A stretch of DNA of 59,356 nucleotides from Acetatifactor muris. Lineage in GTDB: Bacteria > Bacillota > Clostridia > Lachnospirales > Lachnospiraceae. Under the pieces are notes generated by a model that ran no database searches, had not been told where the DNA came from, and saw nothing but the letters and a program-made list of their open reading frames with translations. The stretch covers positions 1 to 59,356 of the forward strand of contig JAMPHD010000014.1 in the NCBI GenBank assembly GCA_023663635.1, given 5' to 3'. The position numbers and the translations under genes were made by a program. How positions within the stretch are numbered: position 1 is the first letter of the stretch; each line of letters begins with the position of its first letter. Positions 17,692-26,210 of this stretch are shown piece by piece.

Positions 17692-18621
17692 ATGAAACCT
17701 GTGTATGTGATCAATGGTTTTCTGGAGAGCGGCAAGACGGAGTTCATCTGTTTTACGCTGGCGCAGCCCTATTTTCAGATCAAGGGTAAGACTTTGCTGA
17801 TCCTCTGCGAGGAGGGAGAGAACGAATACGATGAGGCGCTGCTCAAGCGGAGCCGCACGGTGTTGGAGCTTGTGGAGAACGAGGAGGATTTCAATCCGGC
17901 TGCCCTGACGGCGCTTGAGAAAAAGCACAAACCGGAGCGCATCATCATAGAATATAATGGCATGTGGAATTACAAGAACGCGCAATTTCCCCGAAATTGG
18001 CGGATCGAGCAGCAGATCACCACGATAGACGGCTCTACTTTTCCCATGTATTATACTAATATGCGCTCTCTTTTGGCGGAGCAGATCCGCAAGTCCGAGA
18101 TGATCATTTTTAACCGCTGTGACGGGATTGAGGATCTGGGGAGCTACAAAAGAAACATCAAGGCGGTGAACCCCTCCGCGGATGTGGTGTTTGAGGATTC
18201 CAACGGGGAGATCGATGAGATATTTGAGGAAGATCTGCCCTATGATCTGCAGCAGGAGACGATCGAGCTCGACAACACGGGATACGGCATCTGGTATCTG
18301 GACGCCATGGATCACTTGGAGCGCTATATCGGGAAAAAGCTCCAATTTACGGCCATGGTATTGAAACCGGAGAATTTCCCGGAAGGATATTTTGTGCCGG
18401 GGCGCATGGCCATGACCTGTTGCGCGGATGATATGGCATTTTTGGGCTATGCCTGTGAGTTCGCCGGCGCGGGCGCTCTGCGGCAGAAGGAATGGGTGAA
18501 GGTGACGGCCACCGTCTCTATGGAAAATTGGAAATATTATCAGGGGGAGGGGCCCATGCTCCATGCCCTGCGTGTGGAGAAGACAACGGCGCCGAAGGAG
18601 GAGATCATCAGCTTTGCGTGA
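17692..18621 (+). CDS. G3E GTPase fused to a YcgQ-like (TIGR03943/DUF1980) C-terminal domain
   Basis: The N-terminal 180 residues form a CobW/P47K-like GTPase: Walker A NGFLESGKTEF, IIEYNGMW in the switch region, and IIFNRCDG in place of NKxD. The CxCC metal motif of the preceding gene is absent. The C-terminal part (about 200-305) contains FPEGYFVPGRMAMTCCADDMAFLGYAC, split by the GRxxMTCC core typical of the YcgQ-like component of two-part permease systems. Normally these are separate proteins, so this appears to be a fusion. ATG 17692 is preceded by AGAGGGGA. The role in metal handling is inferred from the neighbours. Confidence 0.75.
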   Translation: MKPVYVINGFLESGKTEFICFTLAQPYFQIKGKTLLILCEEGENEYDEALLKRSRTVLELVENEEDFNPAALTALEKKHKPERIIIEYNGMWNYKNAQFPRNWRIEQQITTIDGSTFPMYYTNMRSLLAEQIRKSEMIIFNRCDGIEDLGSYKRNIKAVNPSADVVFEDSNGEIDEIFEEDLPYDLQQETIELDNTGYGIWYLDAMDHLERYIGKKLQFTAMVLKPENFPEGYFVPGRMAMTCCADDMAFLGYACEFAGAGALRQKEWVKVTATVSMENWKYYQGEGPMLHALRVEKTTAPKEEIISFA

Positions 18622-18681
18622 ACGAAAGAGAATGTGGGAGAAATTTCCGATGCGAAAAGATTGTTTTAAAGGATGGTTGTT

Positions 18682-19458
18682 ATGAATATAGCAATCGGGA
18701 TATTGATTCCCTTTGTGGGGACCACGGCGGGGGCCGCCTGTGTGTTCTTTCTGAAAAAGAAGATCGGCCCCGGCTTACAGAGGATATTCACGGGATTCGC
18801 GGCCGGCGTGATGATCGCGGCGTCCGTGTGGTCCCTGCTGATCCCTGCGATCGAATTGAGTGAGGACATGGGCAGGATGCATTTTGTGCCGGCTCTGACA
18901 GGTTTTCTCGCAGGTGTATTTTTCTTGCTGCTCATGGACAGTTTCATACCACACCTTCATTTGGGCAGCGATAAACCGGAGGGAGCGAAGAGCAGTCTTG
19001 GAAGGACCGCCATGCTGATGTTGGCGGTGACGATCCACAATCTGCCTGAAGGTGCGGCCTGCGGAGCGATCTTCGCGGGCGTTTTAAAGGGGGACGGCGC
19101 CGTGACCATGGCGGGAGCGCTGACCCTTGCGATCGGTATTGCGATCCAGAATTTCCCGGAGGGCGCCATCATATCCATGCCGCTGCGCAGCGAGGGCAAC
19201 AGCCGGATGAAATCCTTTCTGTTGGGGACCTTGTCGGGGGCGGTGGAGCCCATAGGAGCCTGTCTGGCCATCCTGCTGGCCAATATCGTGACGCCGGTGC
19301 TGCCGTATCTTCTGGCTTTCGCGGCGGGTGCCATGGTGTATGTGGTGGTGGAGGAACTGATCCCGGAGGCCAGCGAAGGGGAGCATTCCAATGTGGGAAC
19401 CATCGCCTTCGCGGCGGGATTTGCCCTGATGATGCTGTTGGACGTGGCGCTCGGCTGA
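18682..19458 (+). CDS. ZIP-family metal transporter
   Basis: A 258-residue membrane transporter, probably importing zinc or another divalent metal. It has eight predicted helices, with the two metal-site motifs on adjacent helices: HNLPEGAACG (about 114-123) and QNFPEGAIIS (about 157-166). A soluble loop with HLHLG precedes the first motif. Nearer the C-terminus, VVVEELIPE is also family-typical. ATG 18682 has AAAGGA 8 bases upstream; ATG 18673 would overlap that site. Its place after two G3E GTPases supports a metal-uptake unit. Confidence 0.9.
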   Translation: MNIAIGILIPFVGTTAGAACVFFLKKKIGPGLQRIFTGFAAGVMIAASVWSLLIPAIELSEDMGRMHFVPALTGFLAGVFFLLLMDSFIPHLHLGSDKPEGAKSSLGRTAMLMLAVTIHNLPEGAACGAIFAGVLKGDGAVTMAGALTLAIGIAIQNFPEGAIISMPLRSEGNSRMKSFLLGTLSGAVEPIGACLAILLANIVTPVLPYLLAFAAGAMVYVVVEELIPEASEGEHSNVGTIAFAAGFALMMLLDVALG

Positions 19459-19535
19459 TGCCGGGGCGGAGACGGCCGGAGCGGGTCGTGGGCCGGCGAG
19501 GAGAGATAAACGACCGGGACGGATGAGATACGAAT

Positions 19536-20300
19536 ATGGAAAATGACAGAGAGTTACAACAGATCAAGAACAGATTCCGGGAGTTGGCCGATAAGTCCTT
19601 CTCCCGGAGTGTCTTTACATTCACGGGCTTTCTGGGTCTGAGTGAGCAGAGTGTGTTTCACGGGATGGAGCGGGAGTTGTCTTACGCGGGCTGCACGCTC
19701 TTCGGCGGCAGGGAGGAGACGGAGCGGAAGATGCTCCGGTTCGGGGACGCGGCGGTATTGGGCTACGAGACGGCTTTTCCCATCGTATGTGTCCATATCA
19801 TGCCTTTGGCGGCCAAGTTTGCGGACAGACTCTCCCACAGGGACTTTCTGGGAGCGCTGATGAATCTGGGGATCGAGCGGGACACCATCGGAGATATCTT
19901 GGTGGGAGACAGGGAGGCATGGCTGTTCTGCGGGGATTCCATCGCGGAATTTATCTGCGCGAATCTTGAGCAGGTCAGACATACCCATGTAAAATGCGAG
20001 ATCGCGGATGCCGTCATGGAGGTTCCCGAGGAGGAGCCGGAGCGTCTGACGGTGCAGGTGGCGTCCATGAGGGCGGACGCGGTGTTGGCCAAGGTGCTCA
20101 GGAAATCCAGAGAGGCCTGTCTGGAGCTCTTTCGGGCGCAGAAGGTCTACGTGGACGGGATGCTCTGTGAGAACCACTCCGGGCATTTAAGACCGGGGGC
20201 GACGGTGAACGCGCGGGGCTATGGGAAATTTAAGATCGTGGGGGAGCCCCGGATGACCGGGAAGGGAAAATTGTCTGTGGAGGTGGCGATATACCGATGA
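19536..20300 (+). CDS. YlmH-like RNA-binding protein with S4 domain
   Basis: A 254-residue protein. The N-terminal half matches YlmH: FTGFLGLSEQ, LFGGREETERKML and the AFPIVCVHIMP segment. The C-terminal S4 domain (about 175-245) has RADAVLAKVLRKSREACLELFRAQKVYVDG. YlmH-type proteins bind RNA/ribosomes and act in rescue of stalled peptidyl-tRNA; that role is established for Bacillus and inferred here. The gene usually sits with division genes, but here its partner is a CmpB-like gene, which it overlaps by 4 bases (ATGA). Confidence 0.88.
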   Translation: MENDRELQQIKNRFRELADKSFSRSVFTFTGFLGLSEQSVFHGMERELSYAGCTLFGGREETERKMLRFGDAAVLGYETAFPIVCVHIMPLAAKFADRLSHRDFLGALMNLGIERDTIGDILVGDREAWLFCGDSIAEFICANLEQVRHTHVKCEIADAVMEVPEEEPERLTVQVASMRADAVLAKVLRKSREACLELFRAQKVYVDGMLCENHSGHLRPGATVNARGYGKFKIVGEPRMTGKGKLSVEVAIYR

Positions 20301-21130
20301 TGCAATGGCTGTTTTACTTTTATTTTTATTGTTTTTTCGGATGGTGTTTCGAATCGACTTATGTGTCCCTCAAGACGAGGAGACCGGTGAACCGCGGTTT
20401 CATGCGGGGGCCGTTTTTGCCTTTATACGGCAGCGGGGCCGTCATGATGTTGGTGGTGTCACGTCCTTTTCAGGATCTGGCGAACCCGTGGAAACTGATC
20501 CTGACTTATATCGCGGGCTGTATCGGGGCCACCATATTGGAGTATGTGACCGGCGTGGTCATGGAGGCTCTGTTCAAGGTCCGCTATTGGGATTACTCTA
20601 AGAACCGCTTTAATTATAAGGGACAGATCTGTCTGGGGTCCTCTCTGGCATGGGGATTTCTGACGATCCTGATGACGGAGGTGGTACACAGGCCCGTGGC
20701 CCGCTTTGTGGAAGGGATTCCGGGCGGGGTGCTGACGGTGGTGACCTTTGTGGTGACGATCGGCATAAGCGTGGACTTCGCGCTCTCCTTCAAGGCGGCT
20801 CTGGATCTGCGAGACGTGCTGATCAAACTGGAAAAAGCCAAAGAGGATATGGCTCATGTACAGAAACGGGTGGATGTGGTCGTCGCGCTGCTCAATGAGG
20901 ATATTTCCAAGCGCAGGGAGGAGCTGCAGACGGAGCTCGCCGAACTGCGCGGGCGATACAGGGTGCATCAGGCGGACAGGGAACGTCTGGTCGGCCTGAG
21001 GGATTTCTTCCAACGGAATATGATCCGCTCCAATCCCACCATGGTATCCGGCAGATTCGGCGAGTCGCTGCGGGAGCTTCAGGACAAGCTTGAGCAGGAG
21101 CTTTTGGAGAGACGCCGCGGGCGCAAATAA
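20297..21130 (+). CDS. Putative CmpB-type (PF06541) membrane protein
   Basis: The N-terminal half has five hydrophobic helices with the family motifs FFGWCFESTYVSLKTRRPVNRGFMRGPFLPLYGSGA (split over about 12-48), TILEYVTG and WDYSKNRFNYKGQICLGSSLAWG. The C-terminal third (about 175-277) is a charged coiled coil. The family is labelled as a putative ABC transporter permease, but no ATPase is nearby and transport is unproven. A second, shorter member lies at 37384-37920. Translation is coupled to the S4 gene by a 4-base overlap. Confidence 0.8.
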   Translation: MMQWLFYFYFYCFFGWCFESTYVSLKTRRPVNRGFMRGPFLPLYGSGAVMMLVVSRPFQDLANPWKLILTYIAGCIGATILEYVTGVVMEALFKVRYWDYSKNRFNYKGQICLGSSLAWGFLTILMTEVVHRPVARFVEGIPGGVLTVVTFVVTIGISVDFALSFKAALDLRDVLIKLEKAKEDMAHVQKRVDVVVALLNEDISKRREELQTELAELRGRYRVHQADRERLVGLRDFFQRNMIRSNPTMVSGRFGESLRELQDKLEQELLERRRGRK

Positions 21131-21139
21131 CAGAGGCTC

Positions 21140-22006
21140 CTACGGCAGATCGTTGCGCGTCCGTGACCTTTGCCACAGCCACGCGATCAGTGTCAGCGCC
21201 GCGTATATTCCACACAGGACGCAGGTACTCCCGAGCGTTACCCGGAACATGGAGGCGTAGTCGCTCATGCGGTGCATCAAAGAGATATAATTCAGGTTCA
21301 TAAAAATACACAGGACGGACAGATTGGCGAGTATGCCGATCCGCATTTTGCCCATGGCGCTCCGGCACAGGCAGACGCACAGGAGTATGAGGGAGAGCAG
21401 GATCGCGACCTCAAGACATCCCGTCAACAGCGGGCCTGTCATGTGGAGCGGGATGCCTAAGGGGCCGACATTGGCGCCCTGAGCGTAAAAAGTGGGAGAG
21501 TGGTACAGGGTATAAAAAGTGTAGAACATTGCCGAGACGCTGCCCGCGAGCAGGAGGCCCTGCAGGATATACATCGCCCGTCCCCTGCCCGGGGCATCGG
21601 CGGCATCTATGCCCCCAAAAGCGCATTGGGTGGCGATCATGGTCAGGGTCATCAACAGATAGTTCAGGAGATAAAAATTTTGCCCCCCGTTCACATTGAG
21701 CATCATAAGGCACACGCCGATGACCACGGCGATCATAAACAGGATATAGCCCATGGAGATCCGCCCCGTGAGATACCTTTGCAGTTTCTTAAAGGCTTGG
21801 ATCTGTCGGGTCTGCGCGGCCTCCGAGGTCAGCGTTGTCCGGCCGAGCAGGGAATAGGTGTCGCGGCAGGATTTACACTGCTCCAGATGCCTCTCCACAT
21901 AGTCCCGGGAGTCCTCCGAGCACAGATTTTCCTGATACAGGGGCAGCAGGTCCCGCACAATATTACAGTTTGTAGTATGGTCTTGATTCCGATCTTGTTC
22001 TGTCAT
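21140..22006 (-). CDS. Zinc-finger anti-sigma factor (membrane)
   Basis: A 288-residue protein that would hold the adjacent ECF sigma factor inactive. The N-terminal ZAS-type zinc finger reads NCNIVRDLLPLYQENLCSEDSRDYVERHLEQCKSC in outline, with the His-x3-Cys-x2-Cys motif HLEQCKSC. Six or so transmembrane helices follow from about residue 80 to the end, more than the single helix of RsiW-type proteins. It overlaps the sigma gene by 4 bases. The inducing signal is unknown. Confidence 0.85.
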   Translation of the reverse strand: MTEQDRNQDHTTNCNIVRDLLPLYQENLCSEDSRDYVERHLEQCKSCRDTYSLLGRTTLTSEAAQTRQIQAFKKLQRYLTGRISMGYILFMIAVVIGVCLMMLNVNGGQNFYLLNYLLMTLTMIATQCAFGGIDAADAPGRGRAMYILQGLLLAGSVSAMFYTFYTLYHSPTFYAQGANVGPLGIPLHMTGPLLTGCLEVAILLSLILLCVCLCRSAMGKMRIGILANLSVLCIFMNLNYISLMHRMSDYASMFRVTLGSTCVLCGIYAALTLIAWLWQRSRTRNDLP

Positions 22007-22509
22007 AAATTCCTCCGTTCCGAGGCGTCAAGCCTCTTTTTGAGCAATATTTCTTTGCCGCGGTAAAAATGGACCCGCGCCAGGTTCTCACTGATCCCGA
22101 GCATCCGGCTGATCTCCCTGTAGGATAAGTCGCTGACCGCCCTCAGGTAAATGACTTCGCGCATGGTGTCGGGAAGGGCGTTCAGTTCCGAGAGCACTTC
22201 CTCCAATTCCACTCTGGTACATGCCTCTTTGGCCACATCCGTGCGGGTGTCGGGCGCGTCGTTTTCGGGTTCGCCGTCCCATGCGGTGGGGATCTCCCGC
22301 TTTTGTTTCTCCCATGTCTGATACAGCAGGTGTTTGCCTATCTGGCAGAGCCAGGTGGTGAGTTTACAGGAGCCGTCAAAGCGGTCGATGGACTGAAAGG
22401 CGCGAAGGAAGGTGTCTTGTGTCAGATCCTCCGCCAGCCGCTCATCCCGGCACAGGGAGTAGAGATAGCGGTATACGATTTCGGCATTCTGTCTGTAGAG
22501 TTCTTCCAT
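22003..22509 (-). CDS. ECF-type RNA polymerase sigma factor
   Basis: A 168-residue sigma factor with only regions 2 and 4. Region 2 carries RDERLAEDLTQDTFLRAFQSIDRF and region 4 carries LSYREISRMLGISENLARVHFYRGKEIL. The ATG at 22509 (minus strand) is 5 bases after AAGGAGGG; the longer frame to 22530 would put that site inside the gene. It is transcribed with the anti-sigma gene and divergently from the two-component operon. Confidence 0.92.
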   Translation of the reverse strand: MEELYRQNAEIVYRYLYSLCRDERLAEDLTQDTFLRAFQSIDRFDGSCKLTTWLCQIGKHLLYQTWEKQKREIPTAWDGEPENDAPDTRTDVAKEACTRVELEEVLSELNALPDTMREVIYLRAVSDLSYREISRMLGISENLARVHFYRGKEILLKKRLDASERRNL

Positions 22510-22530
22510 ACGGCCCTCCTTTCTGTCCAT

Positions 22531-22558
22531 ATATCCGTTTCAATCCTATTTTGTTACA
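22531..22558 (-). promoter_or_regulatory. Candidate autoregulated ECF promoter
   Basis: On the minus strand, TGTAAC (22553-22558 region) is followed after about 15 bases by CGGATA (22532-22537), resembling ECF -35 (T)GTAAC/TGAAAC and -10 CGTA-like elements. The -10 match is partial. Confidence 0.4.
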
Positions 22559-22645
22559 AAAAAGATATTTTGTCCGGTCTTATTATTGCCGCCGGCCCTG
22601 CCTGACCTCAGCCGGCCCGCTTTCTTAATGAAACCTTAAAATATT

Positions 22646-22680
22646 TACCGGTTTTTTATTAAACTTCCATCCGGTACAAT
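22646..22680 (+). promoter_or_regulatory. Promoter region of the two-component operon with an inverted repeat
   Basis: TACAAT (22675-22680) is a plausible -10 box. The sequences TACCGG (22646-22651) and CCGGTA (22671-22676) form an inverted repeat that brackets the -35 region and overlaps the -10, so a regulator bound there could block or modulate initiation. The -35 match is poor (TTTTTT). Confidence 0.45.
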
Positions 22681-22702
22681 AATAGGAAATGAGGAGGGTT
22701 TT

Positions 22703-23413
22703 ATGTACAATATACTGATCTGCGATGATGAAAAGGATATAGTGAACGCGCTGAAGATTTATCTGCATGACGAGAATTACAGGCTGTTTGAGGCCTTTAA
22801 CGGAAATGAGGCGCTGCAGGTCATCTCCGAGTGGGAGATCCATCTGGTGCTGTTGGACATCATGATGCCGGAGATGGACGGGATCTCCGCCATGGTCAGG
22901 ATCAGGGAACAGAGCAATGTCCCCATCATCCTGCTGACGGCCAAGAGCCAGGACGCGGACAAGGTGCTGGGGCTCACCGTGGGGGCGGACGACTATATCA
23001 CGAAACCCTTCAATCCCATCGAGGTGGCCGCCAGGGTCAAGTCACAGCTTCGCCGCTATATGCAGCTCGGCGGGGGCAATGTCCGCCCGGAGCTGCTGCG
23101 GGTGGGCGGTATTGAATTGGACGATTTGGAGAAGAAGGTGCTGTTGGACGGGGAGAGCGTGTCGCTGACACCCACGGAGTACGATATTTTGAAACTGCTC
23201 ATGAGCAATCCGGGACAGGTGTTTTCCCCGGGGGAGATCTACAGACGCATCTGGAACGATCTGCCCTATGGCAGCGAGAACACGGTGGCGGTACACATCA
23301 GGCATCTTCGGGAGAAATTGGAGATCAATCCCGCGGAGCCCCGATATATCAAAGTGGTCTGGGGACAGGGATACAAATGTGAGAAAGACGTGAGAAGGGA
23401 GCGCAAAGAATGA
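22703..23413 (+). CDS. OmpR-family response regulator
   Basis: A 236-residue transcription factor. The receiver domain has the acidic pocket CDDEKD (8-9), phosphoacceptor Asp52 in VLLDIMMPEMDG, the Thr of LLTAK and the Lys of ITKPF. The C-terminal winged helix contains LTPTEYDILKLLMSNPGQVFS and NTVAVHIRHLREKLE with RYIKVVWGQGYK. It overlaps the sensor kinase gene by 4 bases, so the pair is a unit. The signal and target genes are unknown. Confidence 0.95.
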   Translation: MYNILICDDEKDIVNALKIYLHDENYRLFEAFNGNEALQVISEWEIHLVLLDIMMPEMDGISAMVRIREQSNVPIILLTAKSQDADKVLGLTVGADDYITKPFNPIEVAARVKSQLRRYMQLGGGNVRPELLRVGGIELDDLEKKVLLDGESVSLTPTEYDILKLLMSNPGQVFSPGEIYRRIWNDLPYGSENTVAVHIRHLREKLEINPAEPRYIKVVWGQGYKCEKDVRRERKE

Positions 23414-25359
23414 AAAAGGGTAACATAACGGAGAGCGTGGGGTTTAAGATCGTTTTGTTCTTTGTGTTGGCCGTCGGATCCTTTGTGGGATGTCTCTTTG
23501 TCCTGTTGGGGCTCGTGTTGTGGGACAACGGAGGCTATAGAGAGGGCTATGTGGCTTTTAAAACGAATATGATGGAGCGGGAAGCCTATAATCACATGAC
23601 TTATATCTGTATGGACAGCCGCAATTTCGCCACATTGTCCGACATGGAGCGGGCCTTCATGTTGGAGAGCCAAAGAAACAATGTGACCTATTCCATCGTG
23701 CGGGTACACGATGGGAAAGAGTATTGGAGCAACGCGGACGAGGCGGGCGGGGAGAGCCCGTATGTGTATACATACGCCTGTGAAAGACCCACCAGATACA
23801 ATCCGACCACGGAAAAGTGGGAGGAGCAGACATATATGGTGTATCTGTATGTGGACCCTGATTTTCCCAAGCAGGATACGTTCCGCTACATCAACGAATG
23901 GGCGGGTTTCATCTTTCAAATGAGATTTGACGGGCTTATAGCCGCCGCCATCGGAATCTTTCTCGCGATCATCAGCTTTATCCTCCTGATGTGCAGCGCG
24001 GGGCACAGGAGAGGACAGGAGGGCGTGACGCCCGGGGTGCTCAGCAATATCTGGCTGGATCTTCTGACGGCGTTCTTCGGCGCGGGGGCAGTCGGAATCG
24101 GGGCGCTGACCGTGATCGTATGGCAGGAATTGAGTAATGCCATCGGGTTGATGATCGTCCTGAGCGCGGGTCTTACATTGGAGGCGGTGTGGTGCACGAT
24201 ATATCTGCGGGAGTTCGCGCTGCGCATGAAGATGGGAAAATGGTGGCAGCACAGCCTGCTCTATACGCTGATCCGGGCATTGACACGGGCCGCCCGCAGG
24301 GCGGGGAAGGCGTTGGTGATCCTGATAAAGGGGATTCCGGGCATCGCACAGGTGGTCCTGGTGATCGCGGCGCTCACGCTCGGTGAATTTCTCGGCCTCC
24401 TCATGTTTCGGTGGGATTATCATATCCTGGTATTTTGTTGGGTGTTGGAGAAAATACTGATCATCCCGCCCGTGCTGTACGCGGCTCTGGCATTCAGGAA
24501 ACTGCAAAAGGGCGGTCGGGCGCTGGCGGAGGGGGATCTGTCCCACAAGTTGGACACCCGATATCTGGTGTTGGATTTTAAGGAGCACGGTGAGGATCTC
24601 AACCGGATCGGGGAGGGGATCTCCCATGCGGTGGAGGAGCGTCTTCGCAGCGAGAGGCTCAAGACGGAGCTCATCACCAATGTGTCCCATGACCTCAAGA
24701 CGCCCCTCACCTCCATCATCAATTACGCCGACCTGTTGGGCAGTGTGGCGGCGGGAGACGGATCAGGGGAGGACCAAGCTGACCGGGAGGCGCGGATCAA
24801 AGAATACTCGGAAGTGGTGCTCAGGCAGTCCGGAAGGCTCAAGAAACTGTTGGAGGATCTGGTGGATATCTCCAAGGCGTCCACGGGCAATATGGAGGTG
24901 GTCCCCACTCCCTGCGAGTTGGGTGTGCTGCTGACGCAGGTGGCCGGGGAGTATGAGACAAGACTGGCGGAGAAAAATCTCGATCTGCACATGGCCAAGC
25001 CCGAGGAGGAAGTGCGGATCATGGCGGACGGAAGGCATCTGTGGCGCGTGTTCGACAATCTCATGAACAATATCTGCAAATACGCCCAGGAGGGCTCCAG
25101 AGTGTATCTGAATCTGGAGCGCGGGGAGGATAAGGTGGAGATCATTTTCCGCAATATGTCCAAGTATGAGCTGAATATCTCGGCGCAGGAGTTGGAGGAG
25201 CGTTTCGTGAGAGGGGACGCCTCCCGCCACATGGAGGGGAGCGGACTGGGGCTGTCCATCGCCAAGAGTCTGGTGGAGCTGCAGCAGGGGACCATGGAGA
25301 TTTTGACGGACGGAGATCTGTTCAAGGTCATACTAAGTTTTTCTATTTTAGATTTTTAG
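23410..25359 (+). CDS. Sensor histidine kinase with extra membrane helices
   Basis: A 649-residue membrane kinase. A first helix (about 10-35), an extracytoplasmic sensor loop (35-170), then about six more helices to residue 370 make it much more membrane-embedded than the usual two-helix kinase. A HAMP-like linker (LAEGDLSHKLDTR) leads to the H-box VSHDLKTPLTSIINY with phosphoacceptor His427, an N-box NLMNNICKYA and a G-box GSGLGLSIAKSL. It is co-transcribed with the response regulator. The ending is followed after 10 bases by a sigma-D-type promoter. Confidence 0.93.
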   Translation: MKKGNITESVGFKIVLFFVLAVGSFVGCLFVLLGLVLWDNGGYREGYVAFKTNMMEREAYNHMTYICMDSRNFATLSDMERAFMLESQRNNVTYSIVRVHDGKEYWSNADEAGGESPYVYTYACERPTRYNPTTEKWEEQTYMVYLYVDPDFPKQDTFRYINEWAGFIFQMRFDGLIAAAIGIFLAIISFILLMCSAGHRRGQEGVTPGVLSNIWLDLLTAFFGAGAVGIGALTVIVWQELSNAIGLMIVLSAGLTLEAVWCTIYLREFALRMKMGKWWQHSLLYTLIRALTRAARRAGKALVILIKGIPGIAQVVLVIAALTLGEFLGLLMFRWDYHILVFCWVLEKILIIPPVLYAALAFRKLQKGGRALAEGDLSHKLDTRYLVLDFKEHGEDLNRIGEGISHAVEERLRSERLKTELITNVSHDLKTPLTSIINYADLLGSVAAGDGSGEDQADREARIKEYSEVVLRQSGRLKKLLEDLVDISKASTGNMEVVPTPCELGVLLTQVAGEYETRLAEKNLDLHMAKPEEEVRIMADGRHLWRVFDNLMNNICKYAQEGSRVYLNLERGEDKVEIIFRNMSKYELNISAQELEERFVRGDASRHMEGSGLGLSIAKSLVELQQGTMEILTDGDLFKVILSFSILDF

Positions 25360-25368
25360 ACTTTGGAC

Positions 25369-25396
25369 TAAAGAAATAAGACTCATATGCCGATAT
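25369..25396 (+). promoter_or_regulatory. sigma-D (sigma-28, FliA-type) motility promoter
   Basis: TAAA at 25369-25372 and a perfect GCCGATAT at 25389-25396 are separated by 16 bases, matching the Bacillus sigma-D consensus (TAAA, 14-16 bases, GCCGATAT). It lies 66 bases before the start codon of the next gene and just after the kinase stop, so it should drive the following two genes apart from the kinase operon. Confidence 0.8.
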
Positions 25397-25413
25397 AGTT
25401 GAAAAGGATAACC

Positions 25414-25433
25414 GGCTGAAACGGATTTCAGCC
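25414..25433 (+). other. Perfect hairpin in the 5' untranslated region
   Basis: GGCTGAAA (25414-25421) and TTTCAGCC (25426-25433) pair perfectly around a CGGA tetraloop. AGTTG at 25397-25401 and CAACT at 25436-25440 could extend the fold. There is no T tract, so it is more likely a stability or translation element than a terminator. Confidence 0.6.
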
Positions 25434-25461
25434 ACCAACTCAAAGTCAAGGAGGAATGCAT

Positions 25462-26199
25462 ATGAGTACAATATCTGAGGTTCAGTCCGGAACTCAGGCT
25501 GCTCAGGCCGCACAGGCAAGGCAGACAGCTGAGACGGCTGACGCGTCCAAGAAAGTCAAAGTCAGCGGCAAGACCGTGGGCAATCCCCAACTGAGTGAGA
25601 AAGCTGCCAAATATTATGAGGAGCTCAAGAAGAAATATTCCAACATGGATTTCGTGTTGGTCAGCTCTGACATGAAGGAACTCGCCAAGTCTCAGGCGGG
25701 CAGCTTTGCCAATCCGTATAAGTTGGCGGTGCTGATCGATGAGGAGAAGATCGAGCGCATGGCGGAGGATGAGGATTTCCGCAAGCAGTACGAGTCGATC
25801 CTGAACAACGCCGCGAGCGGAGTGTCCCAACTGGCGCAGAAACTCTCCGCCACCGGAGCCAAGGTCAAGGGCTTTGGCATGCAGATCGACGACGGCGGGA
25901 ACGCGTCGTTCTTCGCGGTGGTAGACAAGTCTCTGGCGGCGCAGAGAGACCGCATCGCGCAGAAGGCCGCCGACAAGAAGGAGGCAAAGCGCGCCGACGA
26001 GAAGAAGGCCAAGAAGGAAGCCGAGCAGGAGCGTCTGCACGGGAGCCGGGATAAAGATAAGGATGAGGTGGTGATCACCGCGTCCTCCATTGATGAGCTG
26101 ATCCGAAAGGTGGAAGACATGCAGTATGCCGAGATGAGCGACCGCGTGCAGACCGAGGAGGAGCAGAAGATCGGACAACAGTTTGACTTTTCTGTATAG
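25462..26199 (+). CDS. DUF6033-like protein of unknown function
   Basis: A 245-residue soluble protein. An Ala/Gln/Thr-rich low-complexity start (1-30) precedes a globular middle (KYYEELKKKYSNMDFVLVSSDMKELAKSQAGSF in outline, then KLAVLIDEEKIERMAEDEDFRKQYESIL and GFGMQIDDGGNASFFAVVD). A Lys/Glu/Ala-rich helix follows (170-200), then a Gln-rich C-terminus. I recognise the pattern as DUF6033-like with moderate certainty; no function is known to me. ATG 25462 is 7 bases after AAGGAGG, and ATG 25456 is too close. The sigma-D promoter points to the flagellar/motility regulon. Confidence 0.75.
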   Translation: MSTISEVQSGTQAAQAAQARQTAETADASKKVKVSGKTVGNPQLSEKAAKYYEELKKKYSNMDFVLVSSDMKELAKSQAGSFANPYKLAVLIDEEKIERMAEDEDFRKQYESILNNAASGVSQLAQKLSATGAKVKGFGMQIDDGGNASFFAVVDKSLAAQRDRIAQKAADKKEAKRADEKKAKKEAEQERLHGSRDKDKDEVVITASSIDELIRKVEDMQYAEMSDRVQTEEEQKIGQQFDFSV

Positions 26200-26210
26200 G
26201 AGGCGGGACT

